Source of the DNA: QZLE01 sp033852135
GTDB taxonomy: Bacteria > Pseudomonadota > Gammaproteobacteria > QZLD01
Assembly (NCBI GenBank): GCA_033852135.1
Contig: JAWSVB010000002.1
Coordinates: 1-50,736, forward strand
Reading direction: 5' to 3'
DNA length: 50,736 nt
Each line of letters opens with the position of its first letter. Positions within the stretch are counted from its first letter, which is position 1. Under the pieces are notes generated by a model, which was given only the letters and a program-made list of their open reading frames with translations, was not told where the DNA came from and made no database searches. A program made the position numbers and the translations under genes. This document shows, one piece after another, positions 41,652-50,344 of this stretch.

Positions 41652-41840
41652 TTATACTTCCTCAACCGCAACCATGTAATAGATCTTATTGATCATTCCA
41701 CGATTCTCAGGCGTATCTGCAACAACAACTGATTGATGCATTTTACGTAGCCCTAAACCAGATGCACATGCTATGTGACTTTTTAAACGTCCATTCTTGC
41801 TGCGCACTAATGTAACCTTAAGCGAATTTGGTTTGCTCAT
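41652..41840 (-). CDS. rpmD: 50S ribosomal protein L30
   Basis: 62 aa, matching the short bacterial L30, with VTLVRSKNGRLKSHIACASGLGLRK. It is followed directly by rplO, whose start lies one base after its stop. Confidence 0.97.
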   Translation of the reverse strand: MSKPNSLKVTLVRSKNGRLKSHIACASGLGLRKMHQSVVVADTPENRGMINKIYYMVAVEEV

Positions 41841-41843
41841 ATC

Positions 41844-42350
41844 TTAACCTAATATCTCTTCAACAGTTTTTCCACGCTTAGCAGCAACACTTTCAGGAGT
41901 TGTTATCTGCTTAAGACCATTAATTGTAGCCCTTACAACATTGATAGGGTTTCTTGATCCAATGCATTTTGCTTGAATATTCTGAACACCAAGCACTTCG
42001 TAAACAGCACGCATCGCACCACCAGCAATAATACCTGTACCTTCAGGGGCCGGCTTCATGAACACTTTACTAGCACCATGATTCGCAGTAATTGCGTATT
42101 GAATTGTTCCATCAACAAGAGACACATCAATTATGTTTTTGCGAGCAGATTCCATAGCTTTTTGAATAGCCATAGGAACTTCTTTCGCCTTACCATAACC
42201 AAAGCCAACTTTACCTTGGCCATCTCCTACAACTGTAAGTGCAGTAAAACCAAATTGTCTACCGCCCTTAACAACTTTAGCAACACGATTTACGTGTACT
42301 AATTTTTCTTTTAAGCCATCAGTAGATGCATTATTTTCGCTAGTCGCCAT
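41844..42350 (-). CDS. rpsE: 30S ribosomal protein S5
   Basis: Fidelity-related protein at the mRNA entry. The protein is 168 aa, with the double-stranded RNA-binding S5 domain (VVKGGRQFGFTALTVVGDGQGKVGFGYGKAKEVP) and GTGIIAGGAMRAVYEVLG. It lies 15 bases after rplR. Confidence 0.98.
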   Translation of the reverse strand: MATSENNASTDGLKEKLVHVNRVAKVVKGGRQFGFTALTVVGDGQGKVGFGYGKAKEVPMAIQKAMESARKNIIDVSLVDGTIQYAITANHGASKVFMKPAPEGTGIIAGGAMRAVYEVLGVQNIQAKCIGSRNPINVVRATINGLKQITTPESVAAKRGKTVEEILG

Positions 42351-42365
42351 GCTTATTGCCTTGTA

Positions 42366-42719
42366 TTAAAATTCTAATCCAGCTTCACGTGCAGCATCTG
42401 CTAGAGCTTTCACGCGGCCATGATATTTAAAACCTGAACGATCAAAAGCAACATCTTTGATGCCTGCTTCAATAGCTTTCTCAGCTATTTTCGTACCAAC
42501 TCTTTGCGCAGCCTCTACATTACCAGTAGATTTTAAACCTTCAGCAACTTCTGATTGTACAGTTGAAGCTGAAATCTCTACTTTTGATCCACATTCTGCG
42601 ATGATCTGAGCATAAATATGTCGAGGTGTTCTATGAACTGTAAGCCTTCTTTTGCCAGAAGAAGCGATATTACATCTAGTTTTCTTAGAACGACGAATTC
42701 TTGAAAGTTTTTTATTCAT
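42366..42719 (-). CDS. rplR: 50S ribosomal protein L18
   Basis: 5S rRNA-binding protein, 117 aa, with RLTVHRTPRHIYAQII and the C-terminal DRSGFKYHGRVKALADAAREAGLEF. It lies between rplF and rpsE in the standard order. Confidence 0.98.
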   Translation of the reverse strand: MNKKLSRIRRSKKTRCNIASSGKRRLTVHRTPRHIYAQIIAECGSKVEISASTVQSEVAEGLKSTGNVEAAQRVGTKIAEKAIEAGIKDVAFDRSGFKYHGRVKALADAAREAGLEF

Positions 42720-42733
42720 CTTATAAACCCTAA

Positions 42734-43270
42734 TTACTTCTTCTTAGCTTCTTTACGTATAACTTGCTCATCAGAATAACGCACACCCTTACCTTTATAA
42801 GGCTCTGGTGGTCTATACGCTCTGATTTCAGCAGCTACTTGTCCAACAACCTGCTTATCAACACCCTTAACAACAATTTCAGTTTGACTAGGTGTTTCTA
42901 TAGTAATTCCTTCAGGTACCGGATATTCAACTGGGTGTGAAAAACCTAGAGTAAGATTAAGTTTCTTACCTTGTGCCTGGGCTCTGTAACCAACACCAAT
43001 AAGTTGTAATTTCTTCTCAAAACCTGTAGTTACACCAACAACCATGTTGTTGATAACAGCTCTTGATGTACCTGCCAACGCAACTGCTGGCTTGCTCTTA
43101 GGATCTTTAGCAGCGAAAGTAACAACATTACCATCGACTTTCATCTCTACATCATTATGTAGATCATGTTCTAATTGACCTTTTGAGCCTTTTACCTTAA
43201 CAAGTGAACCATCAACTTTTAGATCTACACCTGATGGTACTTCAATTGGTTTCTTTGCAATTCGAGACAT
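42734..43270 (-). CDS. rplF: 50S ribosomal protein L6
   Basis: Protein near the factor-binding region. The protein is 178 aa, starting MSRIAKKPIEVPSGVDL and ending with the conserved RAYRPPEPYKGKGVRYSDE. It lies 12 bases after rpsH. Confidence 0.98.
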   Translation of the reverse strand: MSRIAKKPIEVPSGVDLKVDGSLVKVKGSKGQLEHDLHNDVEMKVDGNVVTFAAKDPKSKPAVALAGTSRAVINNMVVGVTTGFEKKLQLIGVGYRAQAQGKKLNLTLGFSHPVEYPVPEGITIETPSQTEIVVKGVDKQVVGQVAAEIRAYRPPEPYKGKGVRYSDEQVIRKEAKKK

Positions 43271-43282
43271 CTTTTTCTCCGC

Positions 43283-43675
43283 CTATGATACTACGCAAAG
43301 AACTTCACCACCATGGCCTTTGCTTCGCGCTTCTCTATCACTCATTACACCGTGAGATGTAGAGATGATAGCTACGCCAAGACCGCCATTAACTTGTGGT
43401 AGTGATTCTTTATCTTTATAGCTTCTTAAACCTGGTCTACTAACTCTCTGGATACTATCAATTACAGGTTTACCTTGATAATACTTGAGTGCGATAGTTA
43501 ATACTGGTTTAGCTCCTGATTCAACAGAATAATCTGCAACGTAGCCTTCATCTTTAAGAACTTTAGCTATCGAAATTTTTAATTTAGACGATGGCATACT
43601 AACTTGCGCTTTATCAGAGCTTTGCGCATTTCTTACTCGAGTTAGCATATCTGCTATCGGATCACTCATGCTCAT
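43283..43675 (-). CDS. rpsH: 30S ribosomal protein S8
   Basis: 16S rRNA-binding protein and, in E. coli, the repressor of the spc operon. The protein is 130 aa, with DPIADMLTRVRNAQ and the C-terminal GVMSDREARSKGHGGEVLCVVS. AAGGTG precedes the first ATG; a second in-frame ATG lies two codons on. Confidence 0.98.
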   Translation of the reverse strand: MSMSDPIADMLTRVRNAQSSDKAQVSMPSSKLKISIAKVLKDEGYVADYSVESGAKPVLTIALKYYQGKPVIDSIQRVSRPGLRSYKDKESLPQVNGGLGVAIISTSHGVMSDREARSKGHGGEVLCVVS

Positions 43676-43711
43676 AAATATTCACCTTTTACCAGGTTTA
43701 AATAACCTAAT

Positions 43712-44017
43712 TTACCAACTTGCCTTAACTAAACCTGGGATATCACCACGCATAGCCATTTCTCTTAGTTTGTTTCTACCTAAGCCAAACTTGCGGTAGT
43801 AACCATGTGGTCTTCCTGTAATTTTACATCTATTACGTTGACGGCATGGGCTTGCATTCCTAGGAAGCTTTTGGAAAGCTTCTTGAGCTGCAATTTGCTC
43901 ATCTTCAGTAAAATTAGGATTTCCAATAATTTTTTTCAGCTCAGCACGCTTAGCAGCATATTTAGCAACAGTTTTTGCTCTTTTAACATCGCGCTGTACC
44001 ATACTTGTCTTTGCCAT
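43712..44017 (-). CDS. rpsN: 30S ribosomal protein S14
   Basis: 101 aa, the long zinc-free form. The two CxxC pairs of the short form are absent; the sequence reads NASPCRQRNRCKITGRPHGYYRKFG. It lies between rplE and rpsH. Confidence 0.98.
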   Translation of the reverse strand: MAKTSMVQRDVKRAKTVAKYAAKRAELKKIIGNPNFTEDEQIAAQEAFQKLPRNASPCRQRNRCKITGRPHGYYRKFGLGRNKLREMAMRGDIPGLVKASW

Positions 44018-44028
44018 GGGTAACCCTC

Positions 44029-44568
44029 TTAGTTCCTAAATGGGAAGTTGAATGCGCGTAGTAAAGCGCGTCCTTCTTCATCAGTGCGAGCTGAAGTTGT
44101 GATAATAATATCCATCCCTCTGATCTTATCTATTTTTTCATAGTCGATCTCTGGGAAAATTATCTGCTCTTTTACACCCATGCTGTAATTACCACGTCCA
44201 TCGAAAGATTTACCATTCAATCCACGGAAGTCTCTTATACGCGGAATTGAGATATTAATCAAACGATCCAAGAACTCATACATCTGTTCTCTACGTAGAT
44301 GAACTTTACAGCCAACAGGCCATCCATCACGAATCTTAAAGCCAGCGATAGATTTTCTAGATAAGTTAACAACAGGCTTTTGACCAGCGATCTTAGTCAT
44401 ATCTGCAACCGCAAAACCCATAACCTTCTTATCAGTTACAGCTTCGCCTACGCCCATATTAAGGGTGATCTTAGTGATCTTAGGAACTTCCATAGGATTT
44501 GAAAGACCTAATTCCTCCATAAGCTTAGAGCGAATCTCTTCATTATATAGTTTCTTTAACCTTGCCAT
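44029..44568 (-). CDS. rplE: 50S ribosomal protein L5
   Basis: 5S rRNA-binding protein, 179 aa, with VPKITKITLNMGVGEA, RDFRGLNGKSFDGRGNYSMGVKEQIIFPEI and the C-terminal RALLRAFNFPFRN. It follows rplX after 12 bases. Confidence 0.98.
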   Translation of the reverse strand: MARLKKLYNEEIRSKLMEELGLSNPMEVPKITKITLNMGVGEAVTDKKVMGFAVADMTKIAGQKPVVNLSRKSIAGFKIRDGWPVGCKVHLRREQMYEFLDRLINISIPRIRDFRGLNGKSFDGRGNYSMGVKEQIIFPEIDYEKIDKIRGMDIIITTSARTDEEGRALLRAFNFPFRN

Positions 44569-44580
44569 CAGGACACCTTG

Positions 44581-44895
44581 CTATACATCAACAGCTTTGT
44601 TGTTAGACTTAAAGAATCTGATCTTCTTACCATCTTCCACACGAAATCCGACTCTATCAGCTTTGCCTGTTTCAGAATTGAACAAAGCCACATTTGAAAT
44701 ATTAAGAGCCGCCTCTTTACCCACAATCCCGCCATTAATGCCTTTTTGTGGATTTGGCTTAACGTGATGTTTTGCAATATTGATATCTTTGACAATAACC
44801 TTATCGTTCGACAGCACTTTCTCAACTGTACCGCGACGGTTTTTGTCTTTACCAGCGATTACAATTACTTCATCACCTTTTTTAATCTTACGCAT
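44581..44895 (-). CDS. rplX: 50S ribosomal protein L24
   Basis: Assembly initiator protein with a KOW motif (KKGDEVIVIAGKDKNRRGTVEKVL). The protein is 104 aa. It lies between rplN and rplE. Confidence 0.98.
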   Translation of the reverse strand: MRKIKKGDEVIVIAGKDKNRRGTVEKVLSNDKVIVKDINIAKHHVKPNPQKGINGGIVGKEAALNISNVALFNSETGKADRVGFRVEDGKKIRFFKSNNKAVDV

Positions 44896-44910
44896 CTCGA
44901 TTCTCCGAAA

Positions 44911-45279
44911 TCAAAGTACTTCAGGTGCCAAAGACACAATCTTCATGAACTGTTTACTACGAAGTTCGCGTGTAACAGGGCCAAAAATACGAGTTCCAAT
45001 AGGCTCAAGTTTTGCGTTCAGTATAACCGCTGCATTTGAATCAAATCGAATTACAGAACCATCAGGCCTTCTTACACCCTTTCTAGTTCTTACAACTACT
45101 GCGTTATATACTTCACCTTTCTTAACACGGCCACGAGGGATCGCGTCTTTAATACTTACCTTGATCACATCACCAATTCTAGCGTAACGTCTGTGCGATC
45201 CACCTAGGACCTTGATACACATGACTTTCTTAGCACCGCTATTATCGGCCCCCTCAAGGATTGTCTGCATCTGAATCAT
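44911..45279 (-). CDS. rplN: 50S ribosomal protein L14
   Basis: 122 aa, starting MIQMQTILEGADNSGAKKVMCIKVLG, near invariant in bacteria. It is the first gene of the classical spc operon, yet only 36 bases separate it from rpsQ. No separate promoter is evident, so the clusters are probably read through. Confidence 0.98.
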   Translation of the reverse strand: MIQMQTILEGADNSGAKKVMCIKVLGGSHRRYARIGDVIKVSIKDAIPRGRVKKGEVYNAVVVRTRKGVRRPDGSVIRFDSNAAVILNAKLEPIGTRIFGPVTRELRSKQFMKIVSLAPEVL

Positions 45280-45315
45280 TGTTAATTCCTGACGTACTTT
45301 ACTTGTTAACTAAGA

Positions 45316-45573
45316 CTAACCATTCACAACTTCAACAAGCGTCCAAGACTTAGTCTTCGAAATTGGCTTGCATTGCTTGATTAAGACCACATCACCTTCT
45401 TTTGAAGAGTTTTCTTCATCATGTACATGAAGTTTTGTTGTCTTCTTAATGATCTTGCCATAAAGAGGGTGCTTAACCCTTCTTTCGATACCAACAACAA
45501 CGGACTTGTCCATTTTGTCGCTAATAACTTGACCCGTTAGGGTTCTTTCAATTTTTTTATCTTCGCCAGACAT
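45316..45573 (-). CDS. rpsQ: 30S ribosomal protein S17
   Basis: 85 aa from the ATG at 45573, with AGGGTG about 6 bases upstream. A GTG three codons earlier would overlap rpmC and has a poorer ribosome binding site. The core TGQVISDKMDKSVVVGIERRVKHPLYGK is typical. It begins one base after the rpmC stop. Confidence 0.97.
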   Translation of the reverse strand: MSGEDKKIERTLTGQVISDKMDKSVVVGIERRVKHPLYGKIIKKTTKLHVHDEENSSKEGDVVLIKQCKPISKTKSWTLVEVVNG

Positions 45574-45574
45574 C

Positions 45575-45766
45575 TTATTCACCCTGCTTCTCTTTTAGAA
45601 CAGTATTGATTCGAGCAATCTCTCTGCGAGCCTGCTTAAATAGATGAGACTGAGATAGCTGTCCAGATCCACGCTGCATGCGAAGATTGAACTGAAGACG
45701 TAGGTTGTCAGTCAACTCAGACTTAAGCTCTTCAACTGTTTTTTCTCTTAATTCACTAGCTTTCAT
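45575..45766 (-). CDS. rpmC: 50S ribosomal protein L29
   Basis: 63 aa, two helices near the exit tunnel, with MKASELREKTVEELKSEL and ARREIARINTVLKEK. Its ATG overlaps the rplP stop codon by one base, which suggests translational coupling. Confidence 0.98.
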   Translation of the reverse strand: MKASELREKTVEELKSELTDNLRLQFNLRMQRGSGQLSQSHLFKQARREIARINTVLKEKQGE

Positions 45767-46179
45767 TACATCACCGTCCGAGACACAAAAGTTGTACGCA
45801 CAGGTAGTTTTGCTGCAGCCAGTTTAAATGCATCTCTAGCGATGTCTTCATCAACACCTTCAATTTCATAGAGAACACGACCTGGTTGAATTTTAGCTAC
45901 CCAATATTCAACGTTACCTTTACCCTTACCTTGACGAACCTCTAGTGGCTTCTCAGTAATCGGGCAATCTGGAAAAATACGAATCCAAAGTTTTCCACCA
46001 CGCTTAACATGCCTAGTGATTGTACGACGAGCCGCCTCAATCTGTCTGGCTGTTATACGCCCTCTGGTTGTTGCCTTGATGCCATATTCACCAAAGCTAA
46101 CTTTTCCACCTCTAATCGCAAGCCCCCGGTTACGGGCCTTCATTTGCTTGCGGAATTTTGTTCTTTTTGGCTGCAACAT
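45766..46179 (-). CDS. rplP: 50S ribosomal protein L16
   Basis: 137 aa, starting MLQPKRTKFRKQMKARNRGLA, with the tRNA-contacting stretch ITARQIEAARRTITRHVKRGGKLWIR. It follows rpsC by 3 bases and overlaps rpmC by one. Confidence 0.98.
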   Translation of the reverse strand: MLQPKRTKFRKQMKARNRGLAIRGGKVSFGEYGIKATTRGRITARQIEAARRTITRHVKRGGKLWIRIFPDCPITEKPLEVRQGKGKGNVEYWVAKIQPGRVLYEIEGVDEDIARDAFKLAAAKLPVRTTFVSRTVM

Positions 46180-46182
46180 CTC

Positions 46183-46926
46183 TTATGACCCTTTCTTTGC
46201 TGTCTTACCAGGCTTGCCAGACTTACCAGGCTTTCCAGACTTACCTTTACCAGCTTTTTTCTCTTGCTCTGCAATAGCTTTTTGATGCTGATCAAGCGGT
46301 CCGTATACCTCGCCCTTATATATCCACACCTTGATACCGATGATACCGTATGTAGTTAGGGATTCAGCTGTGCCATAATCAATATCTGCTCTAAGCGTAT
46401 GAAGAGGTACACGACCTTCTCTATACCACTCTGTACGAGCAATTTCAGCACCATTAAGACGACCAGCAACTGAAACTTTAATACCAATTGCCCCAAGGCG
46501 CATAGCATTAGATACAGCACGCTTCATAGCTCTTCTGAACATGATACGCTTAGCTAGTTGCTGAGATATATTTTCAGCTACCAAGTTAGCGTCAAGCTCT
46601 GGCTTGCGAATCTCTTCAATATTAATATGAACAGGGATATTCATAATCTTTGAGACTTCTTTTCTCAAACGATCAATATCCTCACCTTTCTTACCAATAA
46701 CAACACCAGGTCTTGCTGAAAAGATGGTCACGATTGCAGTATTAGCAGGACGCTCGATGCGTATTCTACTAACAGAAGCGTGAGCAAGCTTATTCATTAT
46801 GAATTTTCTTACTTCGACATCTGCGATTAAGAAGTCAGAAAAATCTTTTTTACCCGCATACCATTTTGAATTCCAATCAGCTGAAATTCCAAGTCTAAAT
46901 CCAATTGGGTGAACTTTTTGTCCCAT
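46183..46926 (-). CDS. rpsC: 30S ribosomal protein S3
   Basis: mRNA entry-tunnel protein with a KH domain (GVVIGKKGEDIDRLRKEV). The protein is 247 aa. The C-terminal tail is an unusual low-complexity run of short basic repeats (GKSGKPGKSGKPGKTAKKGS) beyond the normal core. It lies 11 bases after rplV. Confidence 0.98.
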   Translation of the reverse strand: MGQKVHPIGFRLGISADWNSKWYAGKKDFSDFLIADVEVRKFIMNKLAHASVSRIRIERPANTAIVTIFSARPGVVIGKKGEDIDRLRKEVSKIMNIPVHINIEEIRKPELDANLVAENISQQLAKRIMFRRAMKRAVSNAMRLGAIGIKVSVAGRLNGAEIARTEWYREGRVPLHTLRADIDYGTAESLTTYGIIGIKVWIYKGEVYGPLDQHQKAIAEQEKKAGKGKSGKPGKSGKPGKTAKKGS

Positions 46927-46937
46927 CTCAGCCTACC

Positions 46938-47270
46938 TTAACAGTCAGCAACAGTCACGATAATGTGACTTGTGCGTTTGAGAATTCTTGCACCACGACC
47001 TTTTGCTCTAGCACGGAAACGCTTTAGAGTTGGCCCCTCGTTAACACAGATTGTTGAAACTTTAAGCTCATCAATATCTGCGCCTTCATTATTTTCAGCA
47101 TTTGCTATCGCTGAGTTCAATACTTTAAGAATGATCTCTGCGCCTTTCTTAGTACTGAATTGCAAGATCTCTTGAGAGCGCTCTACAGATAGACCTCGAA
47201 TTTGGTCTGCAACCAATCTAGCCTTTTGGGCTGAAATCCTTGCATGACTTAACTTTGCAGTTACTTGCAT
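46938..47270 (-). CDS. rplV: 50S ribosomal protein L22
   Basis: 110 aa, exit-tunnel protein, with SAQKARLVADQIRGLSVERSQEIL and the hairpin region GPTLKRFRARAKGRGARILKRTSHI. No insertion is seen in the hairpin, the site of macrolide-resistance changes in other bacteria. Confidence 0.98.
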   Translation of the reverse strand: MQVTAKLSHARISAQKARLVADQIRGLSVERSQEILQFSTKKGAEIILKVLNSAIANAENNEGADIDELKVSTICVNEGPTLKRFRARAKGRGARILKRTSHIIVTVADC

Positions 47271-47278
47271 ATTAATAC

Positions 47279-47551
47279 CTACCTAGATTTCTTATCAGCT
47301 ACATGGCCTTTATAGGTTCGTGTCAGAGAGAACTCACCTAATTTATGACCAACCATATTTTCATTAATCAATACTGGAACATGCTGTCTACCATTATGTA
47401 CAGCAATTGTTAACCCAACCATATCTGGGCTAACCATTGATCTTCTTGACCAAGTTTTAATTGGTTTACGGCTATTAGCCTCAACCGCTTGCTCAACCTT
47501 CTTTAGAAGATGAAGATCAATAAAAGGACCTTTCTTAATCGAACGTGGCAC
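47279..47551 (-). CDS. rpsS: 30S ribosomal protein S19
   Basis: 90 aa, starting MPRSIKKGPFIDLHLLKKVE, with the conserved HNGRQHVPVLINENMVGHKLGEFSLTRTY. It lies between rplB and rplV. Confidence 0.98.
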   Translation of the reverse strand: MPRSIKKGPFIDLHLLKKVEQAVEANSRKPIKTWSRRSMVSPDMVGLTIAVHNGRQHVPVLINENMVGHKLGEFSLTRTYKGHVADKKSR

Positions 47552-47569
47552 GATTCAATTCCTCTTTCG

Positions 47570-48397
47570 TTACTTACGATTTCTGTGTCGAACAATCAAG
47601 TGATCTGTTCGCTTATTACTTCTGGTCTTCTTACCTTTAGTAGGCAGACCCCATGGAGATACAGGGTGACGACCACCAGAAGTTCTACCTTCACCACCAC
47701 CATGCGGATGGTCAACTGGATTCATAGCAACACCGCGAACTGTTGGACGAACACCTCTCCAACGAGTAGCACCGGCTTTACCAAGTGATCTAAGACCATG
47801 CTCTTGGTTACCTACCTCACCAATAGTTGCCTTACATTCACATAAAACCTTTCTCATCTCACCTGAACGTAAACGAAGAGTTGCATAAGCTCCTTCTTTC
47901 GCCAAAACCTGAGCGGATGTACCAGCACTTCTTGCTAGTTGCGCGCCTTTAGCAGGTTTAAGTTCAATACAATGTATTGTTGTACCAACAGGAATATTTC
48001 TTATTGGTAATGCATTTCCAGGCTTGATTGGAGCTTCAACACCAGAAACAATTTCTGTTCCAGATGTAACTCCGCGAGGGGCGATAATATACCTTCTTTC
48101 GCCATCTTTATAAAGTATTAATGCAATATGAGCGCTTCTATTTGGATCATATTCGATGCGTTCCACTGTTCCAGGGATACCATCCTTATTACGCTTAAAG
48201 TCAATGATTCTATAGCGTTGCTTATGACCACCGCCTATATGACGAGTGGTAATTCTGCCCAAATTATTTCTTCCGCCACTCTTGTTTTTCTTTGCAACAA
48301 GTGGCGCATAAGGTGCACCTTTGTGCAGATCTTCGTTTACAACTTTTACAACAAACCTTCTTCCAGGAGATGTTGGTTTTGTTTTTACAAGTGCCAT
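47570..48397 (-). CDS. rplB: 50S ribosomal protein L2
   Basis: Protein near the peptidyl-transferase centre. The protein is 275 aa, starting MALVKTKPTSPGRRFVVKV, with the conserved MNPVDHPHGGGEGRTSGG loop that contacts the centre. It lies 18 bases upstream of rpsS. Confidence 0.98.
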   Translation of the reverse strand: MALVKTKPTSPGRRFVVKVVNEDLHKGAPYAPLVAKKNKSGGRNNLGRITTRHIGGGHKQRYRIIDFKRNKDGIPGTVERIEYDPNRSAHIALILYKDGERRYIIAPRGVTSGTEIVSGVEAPIKPGNALPIRNIPVGTTIHCIELKPAKGAQLARSAGTSAQVLAKEGAYATLRLRSGEMRKVLCECKATIGEVGNQEHGLRSLGKAGATRWRGVRPTVRGVAMNPVDHPHGGGEGRTSGGRHPVSPWGLPTKGKKTRSNKRTDHLIVRHRNRK

Positions 48398-48423
48398 TTT
48401 GATAATTCCAAGTCTATTTAGTA

Positions 48424-48720
48424 CTAGTCAACCAGCGTAAAATCGATACTCTGACCTTCAGCAAGTCTAACAATTGCCTTTTTCCAATCACTACGTCTTC
48501 CTGTAACGCGACCAAAGCGTTTTTGCTTACCCTTGGTCTTAATAACATTAACAGACGTAACAGCAACGTCGAATAGAGCTTCTACAGCCGACTTAATCTC
48601 TTTTTTATTCGAATCAATAGATACCTTAAAGGTATATTGATTTGAAAGCTCAGATCCAATAGTGGATTTTTCTGAGATATGCGGTCCAAGAAGAACTTTA
48701 TATAATCTATCACGTATCAT
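48424..48720 (-). CDS. rplW: 50S ribosomal protein L23
   Basis: Docking site for trigger factor and SRP at the exit tunnel. The protein is 98 aa, with VLLGPHISEKSTIGSELSNQYTFKV. Its start overlaps the rplD stop by four bases (ATGA). Confidence 0.98.
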   Translation of the reverse strand: MIRDRLYKVLLGPHISEKSTIGSELSNQYTFKVSIDSNKKEIKSAVEALFDVAVTSVNVIKTKGKQKRFGRVTGRRSDWKKAIVRLAEGQSIDFTLVD

Positions 48721-49337
48721 GAAAGCACCTCCTCAATTTTACGCAAAGCACCTTCAGTAACGATTACCTTTTCATATGCAATCAGGCTAACTGGATCAAC
48801 CTCAACCGCATCAATGGTATCTACTTTAGGGATGTTACGACTAGCTAGAAATAGATTAGCCTCAAGCTCTTCAGTAATAATGATCGCATCATTAATATCC
48901 AGATCAGCTAATCTTTTTGCAAATGACTTTGTCTTTGGCTCATCAACAGTAAAGTCTTTGACAACAACAAGTCTATCTTGACGAACAAGTTCAGATAGTA
49001 TTGAACACATACCAGCACGATACATCTTCTTATTAACTTTTTGCTCATAGTTACGTGGTCTTGCAGCGAAAGTAACTCCACCTTTTCTCCAAATTGGAGA
49101 GCGCGAAGTACCAGCTCTTGCACGCCCAGTACCTTTTTGACGCCAAGGCTTAGCACCACCACCACTAACATCAGAGCGGGTTTTCTGAGCCTTAGTACCA
49201 GATCGAGAAGCAGCCATATAAGCTGTAACGATTTGGTGAATCAATGATTCGTTATATGGGCGATCAAAAATAGCTGTATTTGCTTCAATAGAACCGTTTT
49301 CACTTCCAGTTTGGCTACATGTAATCTTAAGATCCAT
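48717..49337 (-). CDS. rplD: 50S ribosomal protein L4
   Basis: 206 aa; in E. coli also the repressor of the S10 operon. It carries the tunnel loop GGGAKPWRQKGTGRARAGTSRSPIWRKGG. Its ATG overlaps the rplC stop by one base and its stop overlaps rplW, so coupling on both sides is likely. Confidence 0.98.
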   Translation of the reverse strand: MDLKITCSQTGSENGSIEANTAIFDRPYNESLIHQIVTAYMAASRSGTKAQKTRSDVSGGGAKPWRQKGTGRARAGTSRSPIWRKGGVTFAARPRNYEQKVNKKMYRAGMCSILSELVRQDRLVVVKDFTVDEPKTKSFAKRLADLDINDAIIITEELEANLFLASRNIPKVDTIDAVEVDPVSLIAYEKVIVTEGALRKIEEVLS

Positions 49338-49990
49338 TATTTAGCCTCCCTTTTAATTTTAACTGCAGGTTTAATCATAACATCTCCACCCTTTGCTCCA
49401 GGTACAGACCCTTTGATAAGCAGCAAATTTTTCTCAATGTCGACACGTACAACTTCAAGATTCTGAGTTGTTCTACGAACATTACCCATTTGACCTGACA
49501 TCTTTTTGCCTTTTAGTACGCGACCCGGTGTTTGACACATACCGATCGAACCATTTGACCTATGAGACAAAGAGTTACCATGAGTAGCATCTTGCATGCT
49601 GAAGTTATGGCGCTTAATACCGCCTTGAAAACCTTTACCAACTGATATACCAGTGACATCGATTTTCTGACCTTCTTCAAAAAGATCAACTTTTACTTCA
49701 CCACCAAGTTCCATACCAGCTTTCTCTTCAGCTGTAGCACGAAATTCGTATAAAGCTCTTCCAGCTTCAACATTTGCTTTTGCAAAGTGACCAGCTGCAG
49801 CCTTAGTTACACGAGTTGGACGGCGTGAGCCAACAGTAACCTGTAAAGCCTCATATCCATCAACTTCGTCTGTCTTTAATTGCGTAATGCGATTAGGCGT
49901 AACTTCGACTACAGTAACAGGTATTGAATCACCTGCTTCTGTAAATACGCGTGTCATACCGCATTTACGACCTACTAATCCAATTGACAT
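49337..49990 (-). CDS. rplC: 50S ribosomal protein L3
   Basis: Peptidyl-transferase-centre protein, 217 aa, starting MSIGLVGRKCGMTRVFTEAG, with the conserved GKGFQGGIKRHNF and MGNVRRTTQNLEVVRVD stretches. It lies between rpsJ and rplD. Confidence 0.98.
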   Translation of the reverse strand: MSIGLVGRKCGMTRVFTEAGDSIPVTVVEVTPNRITQLKTDEVDGYEALQVTVGSRRPTRVTKAAAGHFAKANVEAGRALYEFRATAEEKAGMELGGEVKVDLFEEGQKIDVTGISVGKGFQGGIKRHNFSMQDATHGNSLSHRSNGSIGMCQTPGRVLKGKKMSGQMGNVRRTTQNLEVVRVDIEKNLLLIKGSVPGAKGGDVMIKPAVKIKREAK

Positions 49991-50021
49991 TCCAAAACCT
50001 CTTTCTTTAAACGCTAAACAG

Positions 50022-50339
50022 TTACTTCAATTTAATCTGAACATCAACACCAGCTGCTAGATCTAGTTTCATTAACGCATCAACAGTTTTATCTGTTGGG
50101 TCAACTATATCCAATAGTCTTTTGTGAGTTCTGATTTCATATTGATCACGTGCATCTTTATTAACATGCGGCGAGACTAGAACCGTAAAACGTTCTTTTC
50201 TTGTTGGCAAAGGGATCGGACCTCTAACTTGAGCTCCTGTTCTCTTTGCTGTTTCAACAATCTCTTTTGCCGATTGATCGATTAATCTATGATCAAAGCC
50301 TTTTAAACGTATACGAATTGTTTGATTTTCTATTGACAT
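50022..50339 (-). CDS. rpsJ: 30S ribosomal protein S10
   Basis: 105 aa; also the NusE component of antitermination complexes. It contains RIRLKGFDHRLIDQSAKEIVETAKRTGAQVRGPIPLPT. It is the first gene of the S10 part and directly follows tuf by 5 bases. No promoter or long leader fits between them, so S10 expression probably starts upstream of tuf. Confidence 0.98.
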   Translation of the reverse strand: MSIENQTIRIRLKGFDHRLIDQSAKEIVETAKRTGAQVRGPIPLPTRKERFTVLVSPHVNKDARDQYEIRTHKRLLDIVDPTDKTVDALMKLDLAAGVDVQIKLK

Positions 50340-50344
50340 TTTTA

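Noticed and set aside
41651..41671. Longer rplO start overlapping rpmD
   Set aside because: L15 proteins start MRLNSI-like. The upstream codons are the rpmD end in another frame and carry the ribosome binding site.
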